Notes: a model not told the origin generated them from the sequence alone. A stretch of DNA of 64,000 nucleotides from JAEXNA01 sp037189585 (GCA_037189585.1 JBBCJA010000024.1:1-64000); one strand, 5' to 3'; counted from the first letter of the stretch, positions 15,091 through 23,809 are shown. Translations and numbers: made by a program.

Positions 15091-16017
15091 TCAGCGTGGG
15101 AGCCGGCGTGAACCGCGGCCCAGAAACTCCTGGTCCTCGACGTAGCTGACGATGGTGGCGCCCTGGTCAGCCATGGAGCGGAGCAGGTCTCGCAGCTCGC
15201 CGTCCGAGCCTTTGAAGAGAAAGCGGACAAGATTGGCCGTGCTGACCGAGACGCTCAAGTGATGAACCCTGGGCTCATTGTCCAACAGGTTGATGGCCCT
15301 CCGGAATCCGGACTCGAACTGAACCTGCATCATCTTAAAGCAAGAAAGTCCCGCCCTCAGGTGGGAGACAGGACCGTAAGTCAGGACGCTTTTCGAAGTG
15401 AGAACACAAAGATAGGTCGCCACCTCGGAGAACTCTCCTAGTCCCGGCGAGGTGGCCACAAGCGTGGTCCCACGGCTTTGAACCGCTGTCAAAACCTGGC
15501 GCAGTACCTGCTGCTCAGAGCGCTCGAGTCGATAAAAGGGGTCATCGAGATAGAGTAGGTGAGGATCAGGCAGGATGGCTCTCGCGATGGAGAGACGTTT
15601 GCGTAAAGCGAAGGAGAGCGTTCCGATCTTCTTGTTTTCCACGCCCTGGAGCTGGCAGATAGCTAGTGCCTGGGCGGTCAGAGGCGGACGGTAGTGCTCG
15701 TCTACCCCGTGCAATTCCGCGAAAAACTCTAGGTATTCCCATACCTCGAGTTCCTCGTAAACGCCAGGGATGCGGGGGACCACGGCCAGTTGAGGATCGC
15801 GACCCATGGCTTTACCGTGGATCACTGTCCCAGACTTGACGGGTGAAAGCCCCGCCAAGCTCGCCAAAAGCTCCCCTTTTCCCGAGCCGGAGGGTCCGAA
15901 AATCACGAAAATCTCCCCTCGACCCAGCGTCAGGAACAGACGATCGGAATCCTGAGCCTTGGATTCGGATAGGTGAGGGGGAAGTAAATTTTCCAGAGTG
16001 AGAAGCGGTTGTGACAA
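15091..16017 (-). CDS. Degenerate ABC-transporter-type ATPase domain protein
   Basis: A 308-residue protein with the fold order of an ABC ATPase but altered catalytic motifs. Walker A reads GPSGSGKG (Gly where Ser/Thr follows Lys, residues 41-48). The signature is LSFAL instead of LSGGQ. Walker B ends LYLDDP, so the catalytic Glu is Asp. The expected switch His is absent in 'TLVATSPG'. The C-terminal ~90 residues ('VHHLSVSVSTANLVRFLFKG') match the substrate-regulatory extension of multidrug or ABC-2-type ATPases. No permease is adjacent. It lies 6 bp after the anti-sigma-like gene, so it is probably in the sigma/anti-sigma operon. It may bind but hydrolyse ATP poorly. Confidence 0.75.
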   Translation of the reverse strand: MSQPLLTLENLLPPHLSESKAQDSDRLFLTLGRGEIFVIFGPSGSGKGELLASLAGLSPVKSGTVIHGKAMGRDPQLAVVPRIPGVYEELEVWEYLEFFAELHGVDEHYRPPLTAQALAICQLQGVENKKIGTLSFALRKRLSIARAILPDPHLLYLDDPFYRLERSEQQVLRQVLTAVQSRGTTLVATSPGLGEFSEVATYLCVLTSKSVLTYGPVSHLRAGLSCFKMMQVQFESGFRRAINLLDNEPRVHHLSVSVSTANLVRFLFKGSDGELRDLLRSMADQGATIVSYVEDQEFLGRGSRRLPR

Positions 16018-16023
16018 CAGTCT

Positions 16024-17859
16024 TTAGCGGAAGATCAAAGTGTCGGATTCGGCCAAGCCGAGTTCCTTGCGCAACGTCTTTCGCAGTTCATCGAGTTGGG
16101 CCTTGTCAAGAGCACGGTTAGGACGAACGTAGACTACAATCTTCTCGTCTTGACGCTCGAAAGAAAGCTCCACGCCGTTCTTCTCCGCCACTTTCTGTCG
16201 AGAGACCTCAACTCGGGCCATCCGCGAGTCGACCTCGTCGACCTTAGTCACAGCCGGAGCCGAGGCGGAAACAGGGGCGCTAGGCTGGCTCACTCGGGCT
16301 CGCGTCTCCACCGTCGTCGTTTGCTGTTGCGCTGAAGTTGCCATCGCTGCTGGCGCGGGGGCCGACTCCTCTCGAATGGGCGCGCCGGCTGAGGCCTCGT
16401 TACGAACGGACTGATATTGATAGTTGTCGCCTTCCGGGGCAGCATCTCCAACTGCCAGATCCTTCAATTTTTGGCGCCGATCTTCGGAGATCGGCGGTCG
16501 CGACTCACTGGCCTTCACGGGGCGTTCGAGCTGAGTGGGTAAGGCCACCTCGGAAGGAGTAGCTGGTAAGACAACTTCGCTCGGCGGCGGCGCGGGCTCG
16601 GGTGCCGGACGATTCTCGGCTCGTCCCTTACCCATGCCTTCTCTGAGTTCGACCCCGGGATTGCGCGAATAATCCCCATTATAGCTGGGAAGCACGCCCC
16701 GATCTCCACGTCTCTCTCCGGTTCCAGACGAACGCTTGGGTGCGACGGCGGCGGGGGCATCGCTACGCTTGGCGGGTCGATAAACCGTGACGCTGCCTTC
16801 TCCGGCTGAAGAAGCGGAGTCGCCCTGAGCGACGGTCGACGGAGCTTGACTCTGGAAAGGACCCGAATCGACTGGTTCCTGGGATGAGCTCTGGGCCGAG
16901 GAGACGGTGCGAGCCATCCGTCTGGGCGCCGGCTCTTCCTTGGCCATCGCCACCGCCTTGCCCTCGGCATCCTCCCAAAGGATGTCGCGGGCCACAGCCA
17001 CGTCCTTTTCGGCGACCAGAATACGATCCTTAGTCACCGTGTAACGCACCTTCTTGGCCAATAGCTTCTCGGCTTGCTCTTTGAGTAGCCCCCTGTCATC
17101 ACTGGTGAAAACCGCCACTCCCTCAATGCCCGGCGAACTCGATGACGAAGCCGCCCGACCCATCCCTTGAGCTATGGCCCCCGGAGCGATGCTGGGTTGA
17201 GCAACAGCTGACGCCACCTCGCTGTTGGCGCTGGAGCTAGCGGGGGTTCCGGCCGGGCGGTTATACAAGTGCACGCCCAAGCTCAACATTACTAAAGCGG
17301 CGGCACTTGCCATCAGCGGTTTGGGGTCGATCCTATCGAGCCATCCCGAGGCTCTACGCCAGAGCGGAACCGAAGGGGTCTTGGAGGCAAACGACGGCTT
17401 GAGGAAAGGGAGAACCTTGCCTTTTCCGTTGCCCTCTCCCTTGAGATTTGCAAACTCTTTCCTCAGATAGGCCGGCAGCTCAGGAACATTCTCGCGGTCC
17501 AGGGTGGTTCGGGCCATCTCCTCGGAGAGCGCGCGGAGCAGGGAATACTCTTCCAATCCGCTGTCGGAGCAAAAGAGGCGGGCTTTCTGGGCCGAGGTCC
17601 CCGGAAGCTTGTCGGTCGATCCGGTGTGGTAGCTCAGCTCCACGACTTCATTGATGGAAAGCTCTTCTTGAGGGGGTTTCACACCCGTGGCGAAGCCCTG
17701 GCGAAGTTCCAGGATAAGCTCGCGCAGCTCGCTCATCTCTCGAGCCAGCTCCGGGTTGGTGTTGATCGCCTCCTCGACCTCACGGCGCTCCTTAGGATTG
17801 AGCACACCTTCCAGGTAGGGAATCAACTTTTCTTCTATGTTCTCTGATTCGGGTTTCAT
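16024..17859 (-). CDS. Anti-sigma-factor-like transmembrane protein with large Pro/Ser-rich domain
   Basis: A 611-residue protein. The N-terminal ~60 residues ('EKLIPYLEGVLNPKERREVEE') match the cytoplasmic helical domain of anti-sigma factors, without the zinc-binding His/Cys. A single TM lies near 183-202 ('PLMASAAALVMLSLGVHLY'). The periplasmic part is long, low-complexity (Pro, Ala, Ser, Glu) and ends in a charged ~90-residue domain ('KIVVYVRPNRALDKAQLDELRKTLRKELG'). The gene follows the ECF sigma gene by 50 bp on the same strand, so it probably sequesters that sigma factor at the membrane. Confidence 0.7.
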   Translation of the reverse strand: MKPESENIEEKLIPYLEGVLNPKERREVEEAINTNPELAREMSELRELILELRQGFATGVKPPQEELSINEVVELSYHTGSTDKLPGTSAQKARLFCSDSGLEEYSLLRALSEEMARTTLDRENVPELPAYLRKEFANLKGEGNGKGKVLPFLKPSFASKTPSVPLWRRASGWLDRIDPKPLMASAAALVMLSLGVHLYNRPAGTPASSSANSEVASAVAQPSIAPGAIAQGMGRAASSSSSPGIEGVAVFTSDDRGLLKEQAEKLLAKKVRYTVTKDRILVAEKDVAVARDILWEDAEGKAVAMAKEEPAPRRMARTVSSAQSSSQEPVDSGPFQSQAPSTVAQGDSASSAGEGSVTVYRPAKRSDAPAAVAPKRSSGTGERRGDRGVLPSYNGDYSRNPGVELREGMGKGRAENRPAPEPAPPPSEVVLPATPSEVALPTQLERPVKASESRPPISEDRRQKLKDLAVGDAAPEGDNYQYQSVRNEASAGAPIREESAPAPAAMATSAQQQTTTVETRARVSQPSAPVSASAPAVTKVDEVDSRMARVEVSRQKVAEKNGVELSFERQDEKIVVYVRPNRALDKAQLDELRKTLRKELGLAESDTLIFR

Positions 17860-17909
17860 AATTTCCGGTCTTATGCTGCTTGGTCGTAACCTGGTCCGGG
17901 TTTATTCCC

Positions 17910-18590
17910 TCACAACCCCCCGGCTGAATAAATTGAGCCTTTGAGCTTGGAAAGACAACGTTTGAGCCGAGAGCAGACCGTTCCCAGAGGCAGCTCGAGC
18001 ACGGCGCAGATCTCTTGATAGGACATCTGACGGTAGTAACGCAGCGATATGATGCGCCGGCAGGCTTCAGGCATATCGGCCAAAGCCTGCTCCAAGATCT
18101 TCTGGTCCTCGGTGGCCATCAGGGCTCCCTCCGGATTGCCGTCGGCCGAGACAACGTGGTGTCGCGTCATCCCCTCTTCTCCCTTACCTTCCTCGAGCTC
18201 GACGGCAAAAGACTCCTTGGGCCGCTTGAGGGCGGATTTTTTCCGCAGATGGGAGATACAACGGTTTCGTGCCAAACGGTCCACAAAGGTCGATAACCGC
18301 GACTCACAACGAAAGTTCGGCAAAGAGCGAACAAGTTCCGTGAAGACTTCCTGAATTCCGTCCTCGACCTCGTTCTTGGAGAACCCCCAGCGCTTCCATC
18401 CCACCACGAAACGGATCTGAGGGTAGTAGGCGCGATAAAGCTCGGCCCAGGCGGATTCGTCCCCACCCAGGCACCGATTCACGAGGGCCTTTTCGTCCTC
18501 ACCGTTTAAGGCCGAACCCGCCATGCTTGGCAAGTTGGCACCCTCATCAGGAGTTCCTTCCTTCACACTCCGGTTCTCCGAAGGATTCAT
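17910..18590 (-). CDS. ECF-type RNA polymerase sigma factor
   Basis: A 226-residue sigma-70-family protein. Region 2 ('CLGGDESAWAELYRAYYPQI' to 'GIQEVFTELVRSLPNFRCES') is followed by 'DRLARNRCISHLRKK', which contacts the -10 element. A linker comes next, then region 4 'LADMPEACRRIISLRYYRQM' with HTH 'SYQEICAVLELPLGTVCSRL'. An N-terminal extension of about 35 residues is unusual; if unused, ATG 18524 is an alternative start. It is first in an operon with the anti-sigma-like gene and the degenerate ABC ATPase. Its promoter targets are unknown. Confidence 0.9.
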   Translation of the reverse strand: MNPSENRSVKEGTPDEGANLPSMAGSALNGEDEKALVNRCLGGDESAWAELYRAYYPQIRFVVGWKRWGFSKNEVEDGIQEVFTELVRSLPNFRCESRLSTFVDRLARNRCISHLRKKSALKRPKESFAVELEEGKGEEGMTRHHVVSADGNPEGALMATEDQKILEQALADMPEACRRIISLRYYRQMSYQEICAVLELPLGTVCSRLKRCLSKLKGSIYSAGGL

Positions 18591-18643
18591 GCCGTGGAAG
18601 GCAAAGCCAGCGGCTCAAGATATTGACCGGAGGCAGCGCAACC

Positions 18644-19513
18644 ATGTTTGGAGAAACCATTGTTCTCGCTTACAGCATGAAACAGGGTGAAAAACTCACC
18701 TACAAAACCGAGGTGTTCTCCGAGCAGAGCGTCCAAGAAGAAGGCGGCTCTCCCCAGGCCTTCTCCTCAAAAATGGAGATGACGATGCTGCAAGAGGGAA
18801 AGAAAGTCAATCCCGACGGCTCCATGGAAGTCGACGTGACCATCGTATCCGGCAGCATCGAGAAAGAAGGCGAGACGGCCCAGATCCCCACCGTCGGGCA
18901 GGTCATCACCATCGTGATGAAGCCGTCGGGAGAGATCGTGCGTACTAGCGTCAACTTTCCTTTCAGCCAGCCGTCCTTTCCGGAAAAGCAGCTCAAAGTC
19001 GGTGACACCTGGACCGGCGACTCGCAGATGGACATTCCGCTCTTTGACGACGACGGGAATCAGACCGGTACCAAGAAAGCCGACCTGACCTATCACTACA
19101 CCCTCGGAGGGGTGGAGCAGTCCCGCGGTTACGAAGTCGGGGTGATCAACGTCAGTTGTCCCGAAACCCAATTCGACCTGACCGAGGACACCACTCAGAC
19201 CATCACCGCCACGGGGACGACCTACTTCAGCCACAAGGCCGGACGCCTGGTCAAGTCCCAGGTCTCCACCAACACCGAGATTAAGGCTCCCACCGCTGTC
19301 GTGGGTACCAAGATCAAGGTCATCGTGGAGCTTACCGACGCCAGTGGTGGCACCGGCGGCGGACTAGAGGCCGGGCTCATGGGCGGCGCGCTGGGTGGCG
19401 GATTGGCCGGAGGCGGATTCGGCGCCGGTATCGTCGGAGGTAGCAGCGGCAACTTCGGAGGCGGCGGACCCGGCACCTTGGGTGGCGGTGACGACGAGTT
19501 TCTGATCACCTAA
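18644..19513 (+). CDS. Hypothetical protein with Gly-rich C-terminus (DUF6263-like)
   Basis: A 289-residue protein. ATG 18644 is supported by GGAGG 11 bases upstream; the longer frame from 18527 would overlap the divergent sigma gene. The body is beta-rich with alternating charged and hydrophobic strands ('LKVGDTWTGDSQMDIPLFDD', 'TTYFSHKAGRLVKSQV'), resembling DUF6263-type proteins. The last ~60 residues are almost pure Gly/Ala/Leu (G-G-G-x repeats). No signal peptide is visible, so its location is unclear. It has its own promoter region (divergent from the sigma gene) and terminator. Confidence 0.7.
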   Translation: MFGETIVLAYSMKQGEKLTYKTEVFSEQSVQEEGGSPQAFSSKMEMTMLQEGKKVNPDGSMEVDVTIVSGSIEKEGETAQIPTVGQVITIVMKPSGEIVRTSVNFPFSQPSFPEKQLKVGDTWTGDSQMDIPLFDDDGNQTGTKKADLTYHYTLGGVEQSRGYEVGVINVSCPETQFDLTEDTTQTITATGTTYFSHKAGRLVKSQVSTNTEIKAPTAVVGTKIKVIVELTDASGGTGGGLEAGLMGGALGGGLAGGGFGAGIVGGSSGNFGGGGPGTLGGGDDEFLIT

Positions 19514-19541
19514 AACTCTCCTTATCTGCTTCCTTATAGCG

Positions 19542-19574
19542 AGAAGCCGCTGACTTGCGAGTCGGCGGCTTCTT
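19542..19574 (+). terminator. Intrinsic terminator of the Gly-rich protein gene
   Basis: AGAAGCCGCTGACT pairs with AGTCGGCGGCTTCT (14 bp, one G-T wobble) around a 4-base loop, 28 bp after the stop; followed by TACTTTC. Confidence 0.75.
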
Positions 19575-19756
19575 ACTTTCCCCTCTTCATCCGGAGTCGC
19601 TCGAGGAGTCGCCTTGAGTCGGGCCATGGAGCCAGGGTGGAATCTCCACGGGAATTGTTACAAGAAAGTTACGCTTTTGCAAAGTCCTGTCTACTTTTTG
19701 GGTCTACTCTGAGAATAGAAAGCGGTTGCCGGGGATGAAGCAGCAGGAGGCCCGCT

Positions 19757-20698
19757 ATGCACTCGATCTCGGATCGCACCACTCACTCACCGATCACCAC
19801 CACCTACCAAAACCGACTTCCCCAAAACACCTCTTCCCAGACCTCAAGCGGCCTCCAGATCACGGCCGGACAGCTCGACACCTACACTCCAAGCTCGGGG
19901 GAGAGCTTGGGTCTCTACAATCCTCGGATGTTCGTCGCCAATGGAAATCAGGGGGGTCACGCGGTCGCCAGCCCCACGGTGCGAAACGCCACCGGGACTC
20001 AGTTCTCCCAGCTAGATCCGGCCAAACAACGCGAGGCCTTCACCAAACGTATGGGAGCGGCCGGGGTCAAAGCCAGCAACCCACCGACCGAGGCCCAACT
20101 GCAAGCTTACTTCAAAACTTTCGACTCCAAAGATAAGCGTGCCCAGGCCGCTCAGGAGTTCCAGGACTACGCCGGCGCCTTTCACGTGCACGAAGCCAAC
20201 AGCGACCGTCCCGGTGACGTCCAATACTCGGCCGAAAAGACCTACGTGGTGGGAGACAAGACCTTCAGCAACCAGGCCGAGGCTCAAAAAGAGGCGGACA
20301 AAGTTCGTAAGGACTGGGTCGAGGTTCCCACCTTCGACGCCAGCAGCTGGAAGGATGTCAGCGGACGTCCCAAGCATTCCGACGGCCGGCATATTCAAGA
20401 CTGCGAGGGCTACGCCTACATGGCTCAAAATCTTCTGGGCGCGGCCGGTTACAAGAGCACCCAGGTGGCTGGCGGGGGCATGGACAACGGTCACGCCATG
20501 GCCGTTCTTCGCAACCCCGACGGCGGAGACTCGGTCGTCGTCAGCAACGACAAGACCTTCGCCGGCAAAACCGAGCAGGCCGCCCTCAAGCAGGGTTGGG
20601 ACTACGCCACCGGAGGTGGGCAGCCCGTTCCCAAGTGGTACCGTGGCGACACTCAAGCTCAAGCCCAGGCTCGTATGGCCGCGGTCGAGGATAAGTAG
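19757..20698 (+). CDS. Transglutaminase-like cysteine peptidase (BTLCP-like), possibly secreted
   Basis: A 313-residue protein. Ribosome site AGGAGG lies 6 bases before ATG 19757. The C-terminal half resembles the bacterial transglutaminase-like Cys-protease fold (PF06035 type). It has catalytic Cys216 in 'QDCEGYAYMAQNLL', His246 in 'NGHAMAVL' and a following 'VVVSNDKTF' strand that could carry the third residue. The first ~130 residues are Ser/Thr/Gln/Asn-rich, weakly hydrophobic and without a Sec signal, as in many type III effectors and cargoes. A substrate cannot be deduced. A FlhA/SctV export gate lies 4 kb away, but the link is only contextual. Confidence 0.65.
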   Translation: MHSISDRTTHSPITTTYQNRLPQNTSSQTSSGLQITAGQLDTYTPSSGESLGLYNPRMFVANGNQGGHAVASPTVRNATGTQFSQLDPAKQREAFTKRMGAAGVKASNPPTEAQLQAYFKTFDSKDKRAQAAQEFQDYAGAFHVHEANSDRPGDVQYSAEKTYVVGDKTFSNQAEAQKEADKVRKDWVEVPTFDASSWKDVSGRPKHSDGRHIQDCEGYAYMAQNLLGAAGYKSTQVAGGGMDNGHAMAVLRNPDGGDSVVVSNDKTFAGKTEQAALKQGWDYATGGGQPVPKWYRGDTQAQAQARMAAVEDK

Positions 20699-20759
20699 GC
20701 CTCCGGTCCCTCCAGTCCCGGCAGGCCCCGAGTGACTGGACAAGAATCGGTTTCCCCAG

Positions 20760-21350
20760 ATGTCCGGGCTTCTCTCAACCTTCAAAGTGTTCAGTTTTGC
20801 CCTCGCCGCCGTCGCCTTGCTCCTACGACTTGGTCGACTCATCAAGCGTGTCCCCAAAAACGAATTTGATCGCACCTTCGAGATAGGTTTGGTTATCGTG
20901 GTCGCACTGGTGCTCGTGAAGGCGTTTGTACTCAACGTCTATTACGTTGCCGGGCGTTCGATGCTTCCCACCCTCCAGCAGCGCGAGATTGTCGCCGTCT
21001 GGCCCACCGCTTTTTGGTTCGGTGCTCCAAAGTCGGGCGATCTGATCGTCTTCGAACACCGAGGACGTACCCTGGTCAAGCGGATCGCCGGGAGCGCTGG
21101 CGATACCGTCGTCAAAGGACCGCGCGGTTATCGAATCGGGACCGCGGACGAGCCGGGAGCGCACCCGCTTAGCGAGGCCGAGGTTTTTGTCACAGGAGAC
21201 AACAGCGAGCACTCGTTGGACTCTCGCGCCCTTGGACCGATCTCTACCCAAGCTTTGAAGGGGAGGGTCTTAGTCGTCATCTGGCCCTTCACTCGTATGC
21301 GCGTGCCCGGTCCCGCCCCATCACCCACGTCACCACACGAAACCCGATAA
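20760..21350 (+). CDS. lepB: Signal peptidase I (type I leader peptidase)
   Basis: A 196-residue membrane protease that removes signal peptides from exported proteins. Catalytic Ser lies in 'GRSMLPTLQQ' and catalytic Lys in 'LVKRIAGSAGDT'. Box D 'VTGDNSEHSLDSRALGPI' is near-consensus. Two hydrophobic segments precede the catalytic region (about residues 5-22 and 38-58). The start is uncertain since no strong ribosome site precedes ATG 20760, but upstream in-frame alternatives are worse. It is followed by a terminator at 21402-21432. Confidence 0.93.
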   Translation: MSGLLSTFKVFSFALAAVALLLRLGRLIKRVPKNEFDRTFEIGLVIVVALVLVKAFVLNVYYVAGRSMLPTLQQREIVAVWPTAFWFGAPKSGDLIVFEHRGRTLVKRIAGSAGDTVVKGPRGYRIGTADEPGAHPLSEAEVFVTGDNSEHSLDSRALGPISTQALKGRVLVVIWPFTRMRVPGPAPSPTSPHETR

Positions 21351-21401
21351 CGCATCATCTCACAACACCAGAAAAGTTACGGTGTTGGGCTACTCAAAAT
21401 C

Positions 21402-21432
21402 AAAAAACTCGGGCGTTAAATCCCGATTTTTC
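21402..21432 (+). terminator. Intrinsic terminator after signal peptidase I
   Basis: TCGGG/CCCGA stem extended by AAAAA/TTTTT pairing, 8-base loop, followed by a T-run (TTTTTC), 50 bp after the lepB stop. Its arm resembles the neighbouring dispersed repeat (AAAAAACTCGGG). Confidence 0.65.
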
Positions 21433-21444
21433 AGATCTTCCAAG

Positions 21445-21471
21445 CCAGAAAATTCGGGATTTCTGTCCAAA
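21445..21471 (+). repeat. Dispersed intergenic repeat copy (b)
   Basis: Contains the run CAGAAAATTCGGGATTTCTG followed by TCCAAA, the same core as the copies at 58923 and 62652. It lies between lepB and the frameshifted nucleotidyltransferase. Confidence 0.65.
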
Positions 21472-21499
21472 CTCGTACATTGTGCCGTTTACCGGTATA

Positions 21500-22053
21500 T
21501 CACTCGAGCGATTCTTGATAGAGCTCTTCGAAGGTCTCGAGATGATCTGGAGCGTGCTTCTGGAGATATTCGCGAACGCGTTTCGCGTCGGCTCCGGCTC
21601 TCAACAGCTCGACCACGTCCTGCAGGTCCTTACGCCGGCGCGCGACCAACTTCATGTAGACCAACACTTCGATAGGGACGACCGACAAGCCGAGACTTTT
21701 GGGCGCCGACGCCAAAGCCGCTTCCAGGTGAGAGCCGAGGGCGGTGGGAGAGAGATAGTCGATGCGGATGCCTTCCACTTCGATAGGAACGCCAGCCTTG
21801 AAAGTCACCATCAAGCCGATCTTGTCGAAAGCCTCATCCCCACGAGAAAGTGAACGTCCGTGGTGGCTCTGACATAGCCGTGCGCACCGACGGCAAGTCC
21901 ACCGGCCAGAGCGTAGCGCACGCCGAGATGCTCCAACTGAGCCGCCGCCTGGGTCGCCGCATCCTTCACTCGGGGTGCGACAAAAGAGAAGACGTCATCG
22001 AGGTTCATCGTGCCCGCCCGTCGAACGGGTATCTGAGCGTGAGAAAACTGCAT
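21500..22053 (-). pseudogene. Frameshifted nucleotidyltransferase (AbiEii/MNT-like)
   Basis: Two overlapping frames together make one protein. The upstream frame (22053-21811) encodes 'GVRYALAGGLAVGAHGYVRA' followed by TTDVHFLVG, the GG...hG..R.T.D..lLv signature of nucleotidyltransferases. The downstream frame (21814-21500) continues the same fold with 'LMVTFKAGVPIEVEGIRIDY' and a helical C-terminus. They join if one G is added to the GGGG run (plus-strand CCCC at 21838-21841). The first frame then stops within 10 codons. Either the gene is inactivated, it is phase-variable, or a base was missed in sequencing. No adjacent toxin/antitoxin partner was recognised. A second start at 22008 is possible. 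Confidence 0.75.
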
Positions 22054-22080
22054 CGCGTTTCATCTTAGCACACCATCGCT

Positions 22081-23568
22081 TCAACCCTCCAAACCGGCCA
22101 TCATCTCCCTGGCATCAGCTCCCAGTATAGGAGGGATCACGGTGGTGAGGTGGTCTTTGGAAAGGCCGTTTGTCTTGGCTAATTGACCCACTTTTTCCAA
22201 CGCCTTCTTTCGCAAGGTTTTTGAAGTGCTCTGGGAGCCTAAAGCTAGAAGATAAGGCAAGGCCGGGGTGCCGATCGCTTCTAAGATATCCAGGCCCTGA
22301 ACCGCTCGCGCGTTGAGATTTTGACTGGGCCAAACGAAGAGCAGCTCACTCAACCGCGCGACCGACTCCTCCGTATAAAAATGCGCCAAGGCCTGAAAGG
22401 CCCATTTCTGCTTGGGTTCGGCTCCCTCGAACAGCCAATTGTCGAACAGATGCCAGACGAACTCCACCAGACTCCGGCTATCCATCGTCTCGGCAAGCTC
22501 GATGAGCCCGACGGGGATCGGGGGCAGAGGGGTCACCGCCAATCGCAGAACGAGATTCTCCGTGGCCTGACGGGAGAGACGAGTCGAGCGCCCTTTCAGA
22601 AGCGGTCGAACGATACCCGACCAGAATCCCGGCAAACTCAAGCCCTTCTTAGGAAGAGACGGAGGTTCCCGCAACACCGGCGGCGTCTCTTCCAGGGTGG
22701 CTTCAGGCAATTCTTCCTCAAGGAGCGCTCTTCGAATCACATCGCCGTCGCCTTCGGTCGCGACAAAATTCTTGGCCATCTCCGGATGACTTCGGGACAA
22801 GCTCTCTAGCAGTCGAATCTCCTTGTCCTTACCTTCAGGATTCTCTGAGATCACTTCCACCAAAGCTCGAATCGCATCAGCCGGACGCCGCCTGAGTACG
22901 GTAGCGACAGCGCCAGGAAACCCGGGGTCCTCGGAATAGCTCCCTCCGCCGCCTCTCTTCCCTCGACCCTGGGGAAGTGTCTGGACAACTCGAAGCGTGG
23001 CCTCATAGCTAGAAAAGCAATCGAGAAGTTCCAAATCCCACCCCCGAAGAAGTGGCACCGCCTTCGAGCCCAAATTCGCCACCACCGTCTCGGAGGATGC
23101 CCTCCAAGGAAACCGGGAGAGCGGGACTCCTTGTCGGACGTAGGATTCTGAACGCTCACGCACCCTACGGAAGAGCTCGACATCCCTGAGCGCTCCCTCC
23201 AGGTAGCCTTCGTTGGGCAGCCTCGGCCCCTCGAGACAACGCCGAGCGTAACATTCCGCCTCCTTGAAAAGTTGCGGATAAATGAAAACATAAGCGCAGA
23301 CCCAATCGAGAGAGGTTTCCTCCGGCAAAGGAACGGGCTCGCTCCCGCGCGCCGCAGCCTCCATCCTGAGGCGAAGAAGGACGTCCCTTTCACACGAGGT
23401 GGAGGCGTCCACGTAAAGCCAGATAGGCGAACAGTCCCGCGGCACCCACTGATAACCCGTTTCGACGACCTTAAGGGCGAAATCCAGACCAGCGGTGGCC
23501 AGCCAATATTCGACCAACGGTAGACACCGCCAGCCCATCATGGCCGCTAAGGCCGCTTCGGTCTCCAC
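22081..23568 (-). CDS. Hypothetical HEAT-repeat-like protein; homologous frame extends to 23685 through a TGA codon
   Basis: A 495-residue protein from GTG 23568. It is mainly helical with repeated 'LxxLxxxG' patterns, and its C-terminus resembles HEAT-like repeats ('LLFVWPSQNLNARAVQGLDI', 'GTPALPYLLALGSQS'). Frame and composition continue upstream of 23568 as convincing protein sequence to 23665. The best start is ATG 23685 with GGGGAGGA directly upstream, but codon 6 is TGA (23670-23668). Coding before and after it is consistent, so it may be a nonsense mutation of Trp (TGG to TGA), readthrough, or a lost N-terminus. No domain gives a function. It is divergent from the FlhA/SctV gene. Confidence 0.65.
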   Translation of the reverse strand: METEAALAAMMGWRCLPLVEYWLATAGLDFALKVVETGYQWVPRDCSPIWLYVDASTSCERDVLLRLRMEAAARGSEPVPLPEETSLDWVCAYVFIYPQLFKEAECYARRCLEGPRLPNEGYLEGALRDVELFRRVRERSESYVRQGVPLSRFPWRASSETVVANLGSKAVPLLRGWDLELLDCFSSYEATLRVVQTLPQGRGKRGGGGSYSEDPGFPGAVATVLRRRPADAIRALVEVISENPEGKDKEIRLLESLSRSHPEMAKNFVATEGDGDVIRRALLEEELPEATLEETPPVLREPPSLPKKGLSLPGFWSGIVRPLLKGRSTRLSRQATENLVLRLAVTPLPPIPVGLIELAETMDSRSLVEFVWHLFDNWLFEGAEPKQKWAFQALAHFYTEESVARLSELLFVWPSQNLNARAVQGLDILEAIGTPALPYLLALGSQSTSKTLRKKALEKVGQLAKTNGLSKDHLTTVIPPILGADAREMMAGLEG

Positions 23569-23754
23569 CTGACTGGCTGGGAGCTCATTCCCAGAGCGCA
23601 GCTCGGAAACTCTCTCTCGAGCCGCGGCGGCCAGTTTGTCAAAGGGCGGTTGGGCGAACCGCTCTCCTCAACCGTCATTTTCCATCTTCCTCCCCTTTGG
23701 ATCTCTATCGTCGTCATTCCCGCCCCATCTCAGTTTTTCCCACCACAAACAAAC

Positions 23755-23800
23755 TGTCAACAACAATGTTGTTGACATGGTTCTTAAATATCTTTATGCT
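23755..23800 (+). promoter_or_regulatory. Palindromic promoter P1 (FlhA/SctV gene)
   Basis: Perfect inverted repeat TGTCAACAACA / TGTTGTTGACA around a single A (23755-23777). Its right arm ends in the -35 box TTGACA (23772-23777). After exactly 17 bp comes TATGCT (23795-23800), a plausible -10. It resembles P2 and P3 in arm sequence and spacing. Transcription would start at about 23807, next to ATG 23810. Confidence 0.6.
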
Positions 23801-23809
23801 CAGCGGAGA

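Noticed and set aside
20012..20935. Minus-strand ORF (307 codons) opposite the transglutaminase-like gene
   Set aside because: It is low-complexity (Gly/Val/Leu), has no ribosome site, and lies opposite a gene with a good Shine-Dalgarno and Cys/His motifs.
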